Shown: positions 8,517 through 16,300 of the stretch, piece after piece
Layout: the number at the start of each line of letters is the position of its first letter
Position numbering within the stretch: the first letter of the stretch is position 1
From: Streptomyces rubradiris
GTDB taxonomy: Bacteria > Actinomycetota > Actinomycetes > Streptomycetales > Streptomycetaceae
Length of the DNA: 64,000 nucleotides
Reading direction: 5' to 3'
Assembly: GCF_016860525.1 (NCBI RefSeq)
Contig: NZ_BNEA01000015.1
Coordinates: forward strand, 124,001-188,000
The notes under the pieces: generated by a model
Database searches by the model: none
Seen by the model: only the letters and a program-made list of their open reading frames with translations
What the model was told of the DNA's origin: nothing
Translations under genes and position numbers: made by a program

Positions 8517-10874
8517 TCAGCCCGCCGCCCGCAACCGTGCCGCCGCACTCGCGGCCCGCTGTCGCGCTCGTGGCGAGCCGGACGATCCGGCCAGTGCGAC
8601 GAGGCGCCGGACGGCCTCCTCCCAGGCCGTCCGGTAGGCGCTGTCGTGTGCGGTGAGACGCCGGTAGGCTTCGGCCGCCACGGCGCACGCCTCCGCGGCG
8701 GCTCCCGGGTCGGGCTCGTACGCGCCCCCGGTACCGGCCAGTTGTTCCGCGACCTGGCGCATCCCCACGGCCAGAGCCTCCACCCGGCCGACCGGCACGC
8801 CCTCGATCTCCAGCGCGAAGTACGCCCAGCGCAGGCACTCCGCGAGGTCGCCGCGTTCGTTGAGGTACAGCTCGCACAGCGCGAACACGGACTCCACGTG
8901 GCCGGCCCCGGCGGCGAGGGTCCACCATGCGAGCGCGGCGTCGTGGTCGTCCCGCTCCCGGTGCAGCAGCCCGAGGTGGTGGGCGGCGTACACCTCACCC
9001 GACTCCGCCGCCCCGCCGACCCGGTAGGCGGCCCCCGCCTCCGGCCCCGAAGGCGTCCTCGAGACGGCCTGACCGGGTGTGCCGAGGTGCTCGGCGGCGC
9101 GTTCCCACAGCCGTTCCCCTTCTGCGGCCCGCCCGTCGCGCACGAGCAGCAGCCCCAGGTAGAAGGCGCCCTCCGCGCTGCCCGCATCGGCCGCCGTGCG
9201 CCACCAGCGCTCCGCTCCGGCGCGGTCGCCGGCTTCATGGCAGCGGAAGCCGACATGCACGGCCGCCTGGACGTCGCCCGCCTCGGCGGCCCGCGTGAAG
9301 AGTTCGCCGGCCTCCCGGTGCCGGCCCTGCCGCTGGTAGAGGACCGCGAGGTTCTGATCCGCGTTCGGCACGTCCCGCTTGCCGGCGAGCCGCCACAGCT
9401 CCTCGGCCTGCGCCTCGTCCCCCCGCTTCTCCCGTACGACGCCGAGGCCCACGGCCGCCGCCCAGTCGCCCACGTCCATCCCCCGGCGGTACCAGCGTTC
9501 GGCAGCATCGAGATCGCCGCGCAGCATGGCCAGCACACCGAGGTTGTTGTACGCGGCCGGGACACGGCGGGCGGCGGCCCGCTCGTACCAGCGCGCCGCG
9601 CCGTCCAGGTCGTCCTGCTCCTGTACGAGCCCGGCCAGCAGGTAGGCGGCCTGTCCGCTGCCCGCCTCCGCCGCCGACCGGTAGGCGTCGGCGGCACCGG
9701 AGAGGTCACCGGCGCGGGTCAGGGCGGCGGCGCGCCGGATGGCCTCGGCGGCACCGGGCGGCTCGGGATCGGGGTCGGGACGGGACGGCGTCCCCAGCAC
9801 TCCCCGGCCGTCCAGCGAGGTGTGAGCCACCATCTGGAACGTGCCGTCCGTCTCCGCGGCGGCTCGCCGTCCCGCCGGGACCCCGGGGTCGTAGTGGTCG
9901 GGGTACAGCGCGTGCACGGGCGCGGGCGTCGGTGCGGCGTCGGGGCCGAAGCGCGTCAGGCCCGTGGTGGCGGTGACCGTGAGGTCCCACCAGGGCCGCC
10001 AGACACGTCCCGCGCACGCGATCTCCGCCGTCAGCCGCCACCGCACCCACCGCCCGTCGTCCGTCACGGGCGCACAGGCGAGGGTGGCGCTCGTACCCGG
10101 CGCGGCGGTCAGCGGCAGGGCCGAGTCCGCTCCGGCTTCCGCCAGTACGGGCGCGGGCGAGGCGTCCAGAAGGACCGCGACATCGGGAGTGCGCAGGCGC
10201 CGGTAGGCGCGGACCGCGCGCTGGGCGGACTCCAGCAGGTCGGCGCTCATCACCAGGTCGGGCATCCGGGGCCGGGCCAGCGAGACACCGTCCGCGCGCA
10301 GCGGCAGGCGGTCCGTCACCTCGGCCCGCAGCGACCGCAACACGGCCTCGTCGGGGCCCGTCGCGGTCAGGGTGAGAAGGAGATTGTGTCCGGTCAGCGG
10401 GATATGCACCGTTTCGGGGTTGCCCAGCAGCCCGGGTGAGGCGAGGTGCGCGACATGGCTGTGGACGGCGGCCCGTACGGTGAACGGCGGATCGTCCGCC
10501 AGCCCCTGTACGGGGACGGGGCGGAGGGGCCGCGTCATTTCGTAGACCGACCGCCCCGGCGCGACGGGCGTGCCGTCCGCCCGGTTCTCGGCCACGCTCC
10601 CCGTCCGCGATGTGCGGGCGGAGGAGGTCCGTCGGTCGCCGGTGGTGGTTCCGGGGAACCGCGGTGTGCGGCCCGCCGGGTCCGTTGCCGAGCCGCGCCG
10701 GCTCCGGCCGTGCCGTGCGAGGGCCGTCAGCCCGGAGAGAGCCGACACGGCGGCCACCGCGGCGTAGGGCACCCATGCGCGCACGTCCGTGGCGGCGAGG
10801 ACAGCGCCTCCGGTCGCCGCGGGAAGTACCGCTCGCAGGGCGGCCGCGCCGGCACGGCGCCGGTACGGGGCCAT
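8517..10874 (-). CDS. Large TPR/Sel1-type repeat protein with hydrophobic N-terminus
   Basis: A 785-aa protein. Residues of roughly 1-50 include hydrophobic stretches, so the N-terminus is probably membrane-embedded. The region of roughly 100-370 is a conserved-looking beta-rich domain (TVHIPLTGHNLLLTLTATG, DLVMSADLLESAQRAV). Residues of roughly 385-680 are tetratricopeptide/Sel1 repeats (AADAYRSAAEAGSGQAAYLLAGL; AARWYERAAARRVPAAYNNLGVL; AERWWRTAADAGSAEGAFYLGLL). The ATG at 10874 overlaps the stop of the upstream gene (ATGA), which decides the start; the longer frame adds an implausible Pro/Arg-rich leader. Such proteins act as scaffolds in regulatory or export complexes. No enzymatic motif is visible. 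Confidence 0.8.
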   Translation of the reverse strand: MAPYRRRAGAAALRAVLPAATGGAVLAATDVRAWVPYAAVAAVSALSGLTALARHGRSRRGSATDPAGRTPRFPGTTTGDRRTSSARTSRTGSVAENRADGTPVAPGRSVYEMTRPLRPVPVQGLADDPPFTVRAAVHSHVAHLASPGLLGNPETVHIPLTGHNLLLTLTATGPDEAVLRSLRAEVTDRLPLRADGVSLARPRMPDLVMSADLLESAQRAVRAYRRLRTPDVAVLLDASPAPVLAEAGADSALPLTAAPGTSATLACAPVTDDGRWVRWRLTAEIACAGRVWRPWWDLTVTATTGLTRFGPDAAPTPAPVHALYPDHYDPGVPAGRRAAAETDGTFQMVAHTSLDGRGVLGTPSRPDPDPEPPGAAEAIRRAAALTRAGDLSGAADAYRSAAEAGSGQAAYLLAGLVQEQDDLDGAARWYERAAARRVPAAYNNLGVLAMLRGDLDAAERWYRRGMDVGDWAAAVGLGVVREKRGDEAQAEELWRLAGKRDVPNADQNLAVLYQRQGRHREAGELFTRAAEAGDVQAAVHVGFRCHEAGDRAGAERWWRTAADAGSAEGAFYLGLLLVRDGRAAEGERLWERAAEHLGTPGQAVSRTPSGPEAGAAYRVGGAAESGEVYAAHHLGLLHRERDDHDAALAWWTLAAGAGHVESVFALCELYLNERGDLAECLRWAYFALEIEGVPVGRVEALAVGMRQVAEQLAGTGGAYEPDPGAAAEACAVAAEAYRRLTAHDSAYRTAWEEAVRRLVALAGSSGSPRARQRAASAAARLRAAG

Positions 10875-11563
10875 CAGGCGCCGCTCGGCAGGCGGGCGGC
10901 GGTGCGGAACGCGTGGCCCCGGAGGTCGATACGGGTGCTGCCCTGGCGGCCCGCGGAGGTCCAGTCGAGCCACAGCACCCACCACACGAGGCCGCGCTCG
11001 GTGCTGACGAGGAGGTCGAGGACCTCCGACTCGTCGGTGGCGATCCGGTAGGGGAAGTCGCTCTCCGCGAGGGCGCGGACCCGCGGCGGATCGGAGTCGA
11101 GGAGGACCTCGAACCGTCGTACCGGCAGCTCTGCGGCGTGCCGGGCGAGATCGCCGGATGCCTCCTCGTGGGACAGCACCTCCGCCCGCAGTCCCGTCAG
11201 CACCACGGCCGAGGGCGCCGTCGAGGTCACGACGATCCGGACGGTGTGCCCTGCGGCCGGAACGTCGACGACGCCGTCGCCGAGGTCGACCGTGACGTAG
11301 TCGTGGTTCCTGACCTCCACGGCCACCGCCAGTGGGTCACCGTCCGTCAGTTCCCGCGCGGCCCGCCGCCGGGCCAGGGCCTCCTGGAGTTGCTGGGGTG
11401 CCTGCTGGCCCAGGTAGGCGGCCGCGGCGGCAGCCACGACGCCGGCGGCCCAGGCCAGCGCCTGCCCGGGGTCCCACAGCAGCGCGGCGCCCGCGACCGC
11501 GGCCACCGCCCCGCCGGACCCGCCCCACACCAGTACGCGGCGCCGCCTGTCGGCTCTCGGCAT
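10874..11563 (-). CDS. Small membrane-associated protein coupled to the TPR protein
   Basis: A 229-aa protein of unknown function. Residues of roughly 8-50 form two closely spaced hydrophobic segments (VLVWGGSGGAVAAVAGAALL and WAAGVVAAAAAAYLG), followed by a short charged helix (QQLQEALARRRAARELTDG). The rest is a soluble beta-rich domain that contains RIVVTSTAPSAVVLTGLRAE and ends in RIDLRGHAFRTAARLPSGA. Its stop overlaps the ATG of the TPR gene, so the two are co-translated and probably interact. I do not recognise the family. The start ATG 11563 gives a good basic-then-hydrophobic N-terminus; the frame upstream has no membrane logic. Confidence 0.7.
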   Translation of the reverse strand: MPRADRRRRVLVWGGSGGAVAAVAGAALLWDPGQALAWAAGVVAAAAAAYLGQQAPQQLQEALARRRAARELTDGDPLAVAVEVRNHDYVTVDLGDGVVDVPAAGHTVRIVVTSTAPSAVVLTGLRAEVLSHEEASGDLARHAAELPVRRFEVLLDSDPPRVRALAESDFPYRIATDESEVLDLLVSTERGLVWWVLWLDWTSAGRQGSTRIDLRGHAFRTAARLPSGA

Positions 11564-11920
11564 GTGCCCCCCGTTCCAGCCGTATTCGCCGCGCACCCGG
11601 CTCGACGCGCTCCGCGCCGGATGCGTGGCGTGCGGCACAGGATAGCCAACAGGCTTGCTGGGCGGACTGGTTGGAGCTCGGAGCCGGTCGGCGATCGACC
11701 AGGGCGCGGCGGAGCAGTGGCCGACGTGGAGGGCGGCCGAACGGTCACCGACGTCTTTCGGACTTCCGGTCCGGAGTACTCCCCCGGCGCACCCGGGTCC
11801 GCGGGTTCCGGCCACCCGTCGCACGGAAGGCTTGCGGGACCGTACGGCGGGCAACCGGATAGCCCAGGGACCGCCGGACAGGACGACGGCTGGGCGAAGA
11901 CGGAACCGAGGAGGCCGGTG
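11564..11920. other. Divergent intergenic region
   Basis: A 357-bp gap between a minus-strand pair (from 11563) and a plus-strand trio (from 11921); both promoters must lie here. No coding frame is convincing and I could not pick out a confident -35/-10 pair or operator. Confidence 0.4.
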
Positions 11921-12067
11921 ATGGTGTGGTGGGGCTGGGTGATCTTGTTGATCGCGGTGGCGGGGTTGCTCGTCGCGGCGGCCGTGGCGGTCCAGGCCAG
12001 GCGTCGTAGCGGAACGGTGATCGCGGTGCGATCGGACCACCGGGCCGGCCGGGAGGGTTCGCGGTGA
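11921..12067 (+). CDS. Small single-pass membrane protein heading the PRC-barrel operon
   Basis: A 48-aa protein: MVWWGWVILLIAVAGLLVAA forms a transmembrane helix, followed by a short basic tail (VQARRRSGTVIAVRS...). GAGGAGG lies 6 bp before ATG 11921, a strong ribosome site. Its stop overlaps the GTG of the first PRC-barrel gene (GTGA at 12064-12067), so all three genes form a tightly coupled operon. It may tether the PRC-barrel proteins to the membrane; this is inference from the arrangement. Confidence 0.75.
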   Translation: MVWWGWVILLIAVAGLLVAAAVAVQARRRSGTVIAVRSDHRAGREGSR

Positions 12068-12669
12068 TCCCCCTCGTGCTCGCCTCCGAACTGACCAAGC
12101 GGGTGGTGGTGACGCTGGGCGGCGAGGCCGTCGCCCAGATCAGGGACACCGTCTTCGACGCCCGCGCGGGCCGCGTCACCGGCTTCACGCTGAGCGGGCG
12201 CGGTCTGCTGGCCGGTCCCCTCAAGGAGAGCCTGCCCTTCTCGGGAGTGCACGCCATCGGCCCGTCCGCCGTGATGATCCCCGGTGAAACCGTGCTGGAG
12301 CGACGGGAGATGGCCGTGGGAGCCGATGGAGCCGGACACGGCGAGATCATCGGCGCGCCCGTGCTCACCGACCAGGGCACGGAGATCGGCACGGTCCTGG
12401 ACGTCGTGATCGAGACCGGCGCCAGCGGACGTGTGGTCGGCTTCGAGATCGCCGCCGACGAGAACATGGACCGCCACCGGCGCAAGGCGTTCATCCCGCG
12501 CGGAGAGACCCTGGCCGTCTCGGGGCGAGCCCTGGTGGTCCCCGCGCACGCCCGTCACTTCGTCGCCGACGACCTGCCCAGCTTCAGCGCCCAGGTCGAG
12601 GCGTTCCGCGCGCACACCGCGCAGCAGTACCCGGACAGCCCCGCGACCGGAGCAGGAGGACCGGCATGA
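12064..12669 (+). CDS. PRC-barrel domain protein (tandem barrels)
   Basis: A 201-aa protein with two PRC-barrel-like halves: residues of roughly 3-75 (LASELTKRVVVTLGGEAVAQIRDTVFD) and roughly 85-160 (GEIIGAPVLTDQGTEIGTVLDVVIE). PRC barrels are small beta-barrels first described in photosynthetic reaction centre H subunits and in RimM; in actinomycetes free-standing copies are of unknown function and probably bind proteins or RNA. The GTG at 12064 overlaps the previous stop and its own stop overlaps the next ATG (ATGA at 12666-12669), so expression of the three genes is coupled. Confidence 0.85.
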   Translation: MIPLVLASELTKRVVVTLGGEAVAQIRDTVFDARAGRVTGFTLSGRGLLAGPLKESLPFSGVHAIGPSAVMIPGETVLERREMAVGADGAGHGEIIGAPVLTDQGTEIGTVLDVVIETGASGRVVGFEIAADENMDRHRRKAFIPRGETLAVSGRALVVPAHARHFVADDLPSFSAQVEAFRAHTAQQYPDSPATGAGGPA

Positions 12670-13097
12670 TGATGTTCACGCAGGTCCAGGGCCTGCCGGT
12701 GATCACCGCCGACGAGGCGGAACCGCTCGGGCGAGTGGAGAGCCTGACCATCGACGCGCACACGAGCGGCATCGCCTGCCTGCGCCTCTCCGGAGCCCCG
12801 AGGCACGTCACGGCCATCGCCTGGCACGCGGTCGAGGCGGTGGGCCGGGACGCCGTCATCGTGCGCTCCCGTGCCGCCGTCGATCCCGGGCAGGGCAGCC
12901 TCCCCGCCCACCAAGAGGTCCTTGGCCGCCGGGTCCTGACGGAACACGGGGTCGCGCACGGCACGGTCAAGGACATCACCTTCGACAACACGACCGGACG
13001 CGTCCAGACGCTGTACACCGCCCTCGGCGACATCTCCGGCGACCGTCTGCTCGGCGTCGGCTCCTACGCGGTCGTCGTACGCGCCGAAACCTCCTGA
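12666..13097 (+). CDS. PRC-barrel domain protein
   Basis: A 143-aa protein with two PRC-barrel-like halves (QGLPVITADEAEPLGRVESL near the start and LGRRVLTEHGVAHGTVKDIT from about residue 80), similar in plan to its upstream neighbour. Last gene of the three-gene coupled unit 11921-13097, starting at an ATG that overlaps the preceding stop. A strong hairpin follows 110 bp downstream. Role unknown; probably a structural partner of the preceding PRC-barrel protein and the small membrane protein. Confidence 0.85.
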   Translation: MMMFTQVQGLPVITADEAEPLGRVESLTIDAHTSGIACLRLSGAPRHVTAIAWHAVEAVGRDAVIVRSRAAVDPGQGSLPAHQEVLGRRVLTEHGVAHGTVKDITFDNTTGRVQTLYTALGDISGDRLLGVGSYAVVVRAETS

Positions 13098-13207
13098 CGC
13101 CCGGGTCACGGCATGGCCTTTCCCGGCGGGTGAAGGGGCAGGCCGGCGGTCGCGAGGGGCCCTGGCTGTCAGGGTCCCGTAAGCGCTGAGGAGCAGGATG
13201 CGCGCCC

Positions 13208-13236
13208 CGCCCCTCCGGTTCTGCCCCGGAGGGGCG
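13208..13236. terminator. Bidirectional hairpin between convergent genes
   Basis: A perfect 11-bp stem, CGCCCCTCCGG (13208-13218) with CCGGAGGGGCG (13226-13236) and a 7-nt loop, lies between the PRC-barrel operon (plus) and the esterase gene (minus), well placed to stop both. Confidence 0.75.
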
Positions 13237-13327
13237 CGGTCCTGTGCCGGGACGGAGGGCGTTCGGGACCTGCTCGCCGGCGCCCTTGCCGACTTCCGCG
13301 AGGACAGCGGCCGTCGACGACCTGGCC

Positions 13328-14299
13328 CTAGCCGCCGTGCAGGGCCGTGCGCAGAGCGTCGACCGCCAGCTTGCGGGCGACGTTGGCGGCGCAGGTGTCG
13401 CGCAGGCTGTCCAGGAGGAGGAAGTCGTGGACCATCCCCGCGACGCGGACGGAGGTCACGTCCACGCCCGCCTCGCGCAGCTTGTTGGCGTACTGCTCGC
13501 CCTCGTCGCGCAGGACGTCGGCCTCGTCGGTGATGACCAGGGTGGTGGGCAGGCCCTTGAGCTGCTCCAGGGAGGCCTGGAGCGGGGAGGCGTACACCTC
13601 CGTACGCCGGCTCGGCTCGCAGTACTGGTCCCAGAACCACTTCATGCCGTCGCGGGTGAGGTAGTAGCCCTCGGCGAACTGGAGGTAGGACGGGGTGTCG
13701 AAGCCGGCGTTCGTCACCGGGTAGAGCAGGACCTGCGCCTTGAGGTCGATCCCGCCGCGCTCCTTGTTCATCAGCGCGAACACCGTCGACATGCAGCCGC
13801 CCACCGACTCGCCGGTGACGGCGATACGTGAGGTGTCCAGGCCGTGCTCCGCGCCGTGTTCCAGGACCCATTGCCCCACGGCGTAGTTCTGTTCGACCTG
13901 GGTGGGGTACTTCGCCTCGGGCGCGCGGTCGTAGACGGGGAAGACGCCCGCCGCCCCGGCGCCGACCGCGAGCTCGCGGAAGAGCCGGTCGTGCGTCTTG
14001 TCGTCGCCGAAGACCCAGCCGGCGCCGTGGATGTAGAACACCACCGGCAGCGGTCCCGACGACCCCCTGGGCCGGATGACGCGGGTGCGGACCGTGCCCC
14101 ACTCGCCGGCCTCCACGTCGACCCACTCCTCGTCGACCTCCGGGCGCGGCACGCCGAGGTCGCTCTGCAGGCCGAGCAGGATGTCACGGCCCTTCTCCGG
14201 GGGAACCTCGTAGATCCGCGGATGCGGGTCCGTCGCCTCGCACAACTCCTTCGCGGCCGGTTCGAGGCAGGGAATGATCGGCGGAGGAAGATCGGTCAT
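13328..14299 (-). CDS. Alpha/beta-hydrolase, HSL-type esterase/lipase
   Basis: A 323-aa cytoplasmic esterase of the hormone-sensitive-lipase group. The oxyanion-hole motif appears as FYIHGAGWVFGDD (an HGAG variant of HGGG). The nucleophile serine is in TGESVGGCMS, the acid in ITDEADVLRDEGEQYA, and the base in RVAGMVHDFLLL. The order and spacing fit the family and the length is normal. The N-terminus (MTDLPPPIIPCLEPAAKEL) begins at ATG 14299. A single-gene unit; the substrate, probably a short acyl ester, cannot be told from sequence. Confidence 0.9.
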   Translation of the reverse strand: MTDLPPPIIPCLEPAAKELCEATDPHPRIYEVPPEKGRDILLGLQSDLGVPRPEVDEEWVDVEAGEWGTVRTRVIRPRGSSGPLPVVFYIHGAGWVFGDDKTHDRLFRELAVGAGAAGVFPVYDRAPEAKYPTQVEQNYAVGQWVLEHGAEHGLDTSRIAVTGESVGGCMSTVFALMNKERGGIDLKAQVLLYPVTNAGFDTPSYLQFAEGYYLTRDGMKWFWDQYCEPSRRTEVYASPLQASLEQLKGLPTTLVITDEADVLRDEGEQYANKLREAGVDVTSVRVAGMVHDFLLLDSLRDTCAANVARKLAVDALRTALHGG

Positions 14300-14670
14300 G
14301 TCCGCTCCATGTCACGAGCACGCGGGTGCCCTGTTCACGCGAGCCTCACCGGTCGCGGCTGTCGCGCGTGCCTGCCCGAGGGCGGTCGCGCCTGGCTCCA
14401 TCGTTCGCGGCGGATCTCCCTGCCGCAACCCGGCCACGAAGCCCGCGAAGGCTCCGCCGCACGGGCGCGGCCCGGCGAGCGTCTCCCGGCGGGCGACGCC
14501 ACCGCTTCCGCGTACAGACCGGACTACGCCCAGGAATCCGACCTGGACGGACCGTACGCCGTCACCGTCGCGTCCGAGCGCGTGGCCAGAGGCAGCTCGC
14601 CGGCGCCGATGAACGGACCGGCCGCCGTGCGATCCGCAGGCCCGGCCACCATGCGCGCGACGTGTGGGGA
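14300..14670. other. Intergenic region, no gene seen
   Basis: These 371 bp between the esterase start and the acetyltransferase stop show no convincing reading frame and no recognised repeat or hairpin. The esterase promoter must lie near its left end. Confidence 0.4.
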
Positions 14671-15297
14671 CTACCGTGCAGGTCTCGGCGTCGGCCGGGG
14701 ATCTCCCGCTTCCCGGGCCGCGGCGCTCAGCGGAGCGACCACCTGCCAGCCCACGGCCTCGTACAGTGACCGGCCTTCCTCGGTCGCGCCCAGTACGGCC
14801 GCCCGCGCGCCCTGACGGATCGCGGCCTCGGCGAGCGTTCCCATCACCACGCGTCCGAGCCCCCGGCGCTGATGAGCCGGGTGGGTCTCCACCTGGTCGA
14901 CCACGGCGGTCGGGCCGGTGACCGCGATCTGCCCGCGTGCGGCGAAGGCTCCGTCGGCGGCGCGCACCACCGCTCGGGTGACGCCGGCCCGGTCCCAGTG
15001 GTGCAACCGGTAGCCGTCGGGCAGGCGGGGCGGGGCCTCGACGGCGCTCAGCCGGGCGGCCATGAGGACCGCGTGGCCGTCCAGGAGGACCCAGCCAGGC
15101 GGTAGCCACGCCTCCAGGGTTCGCGCCGGCACGAACACCTTCAGAGGTATGCCGCGGGCTGTGGTGTTCTCGGCCAGCTTGCGGACGGTCGGCTCGTCGG
15201 CGGCGGTGACGACGTGCCGGGCCATCTCCTTGGGCAGGCCCACCTCCACGGTGAACCCCCAGGACCGGGGCGCGAGACGGCCCATCCCCCCACCCAC
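14671..15297 (-). CDS. GNAT-family N-acetyltransferase with suspected N-terminal frameshift
   Basis: A 208-aa frame. The acetyl-CoA-binding GNAT core is clear: TAVVDQVETHPAHQRRGLGRVVMGTLAEAAIRQGARAAVLG gives motif A (Q/RxxGxG/A as QRRGLG), followed by GRSLYEAVGWQVVAPLS. The start is doubtful. In the adjacent frame, GTG 15332 opens VPFKTIEEAVHAWVGGWAVSR, the usual family N-terminus, which should continue into the WGFTVEVGLPKEMARHVV of this frame. The two are joined only by a one-base shift near 15265-15285. Either the gene is a recent pseudogene, or translation starts at an internal GTG/ATG (15297 or 15285) giving a slightly shortened protein. Confidence 0.7.
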   Translation of the reverse strand: MGGGMGRLAPRSWGFTVEVGLPKEMARHVVTAADEPTVRKLAENTTARGIPLKVFVPARTLEAWLPPGWVLLDGHAVLMAARLSAVEAPPRLPDGYRLHHWDRAGVTRAVVRAADGAFAARGQIAVTGPTAVVDQVETHPAHQRRGLGRVVMGTLAEAAIRQGARAAVLGATEEGRSLYEAVGWQVVAPLSAAAREAGDPRPTPRPAR

Positions 15298-15447
15298 GCG
15301 TGTACCGCCTCCTCGATGGTCTTGAAAGGCACAGCCGCCCCCCGACTTGGTAATAGGTGCAGATTTCTTTCGGGCATTACATCATGGAGGTGGGCGCGCG
15401 GTCGGCGCCGGGGGCGGTCCGGCGTCGTAGGGTGCGGGGCTGATGGG

Positions 15448-15710
15448 TCACCAGGTGGCCGTGAGGGTGTGGGTGTTGGCCGGCCAGGTGTCGGGGGTGG
15501 TGAGGGTGAGGGCGGGGCAGGCGTCGGCGAGGGCGGCGAGGGCCTGGTGGGTGAGATGGCGGGCGTAGGGGGCGCCGGGGCAGTAGTGGATGCCGGCGCC
15601 GAAGGCGAGGGAAGGGGGCTGTACGGGGCGGTCGGGATCGAAGGCGTCGGCTTCGCGCAGGTGGTGGTGTTCGTCGCGGCGCCTGCTGGGACGTACCACG
15701 ATCGAGTGCT
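15448..15710 (-). pseudogene. Cytochrome P450, C-terminal remnant
   Basis: The last 80 or so codons of a P450. The haem-ligand loop is intact (LAFGAGIHYCPGAPYAR), followed by TLTTPDTWPANTHTLTATW and the stop at 15448. Upstream, the meander region reads YVPAGAATN in one frame and RDEHHHLREADAFDPDRP in another, so there is a frameshift near 15680. Beyond about 15710 the P450 sequence ends and sequence of a different gene on the opposite strand begins. The I- and K-helix regions are absent, so the fragment cannot encode an enzyme. It is not part of the intact P450 at 16301, whose tail is different. Confidence 0.8.
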
Positions 15711-16109
15711 GTGCCGACGAGTACGCCGCTGCCGTCGCCGAGGCACTGACCGCGCCGCACGCCACCGTCGCCGACGGCGGGGGCGACACCGGGGAGCCTC
15801 TGGTGCTGGACCTGTTCTGCGGATCGGGGAACTTCAGCCGCAACCTGGCCACCCGCTCGGCGTCACGGTGCACGCCGCCGAGCTCGACCCGGCCGTGCAC
15901 GACGCCACCGCCCACAATCTCACCCGCGTCGGCGCCCGCACGCGCCTGCGCCTGAGCGACTACCGTGACCTGCTCGGCAGGCATCCCACCCGTGGCCCCC
16001 GGGACACCTACTTCGTCGAACCGCCCTGGGGGCCCGCCTTCTCCCCCGCCGCCCCCTCCCCCACGGCGCCCACATGGACTTCCACCTCTTCCGCCTCGAC
16101 GGCGATTGA
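15694..16109 (+). pseudogene. SAM-dependent methyltransferase remnant (frameshifts and deletion)
   Basis: Three reading frames together give a degraded methyltransferase. The first has ECCADEYAAAVAEALTAPH and the SAM-binding motif I LVLDLFCGSGNFSRNLA. The frame changes near 15855, and the second gives LGVTVHAAELDPAVHDATAHNLTRVG and the catalytic-type motif YFVEPPWGPAF. After a further shift the third ends HMDFHLFRLDGD before the stop at 16107-16109. Some residues between the last two parts are missing. The NPPY-like motif is EPPW. The 5' end abuts the P450 remnant on the other strand, so both were truncated at the same junction. Confidence 0.75.
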
Positions 16110-16300
16110 CCCCGGCGGGCACGAGCGCGAACCCGCGGGTACGGGCGTCGGCGGTGACGGCGGGACCGTGCCGGGCAGGTGGTCATTCGGCCAGGCGAGT
16201 CCAGCGTCCGTCCGCCGACCCGAGCAGCGGCGGGGCGGGTGGGTCCGGACGAGCCCGTCGTGCGGACACGGGGTCGGCGCGCGGCCGTGGGTCGTCCGGG

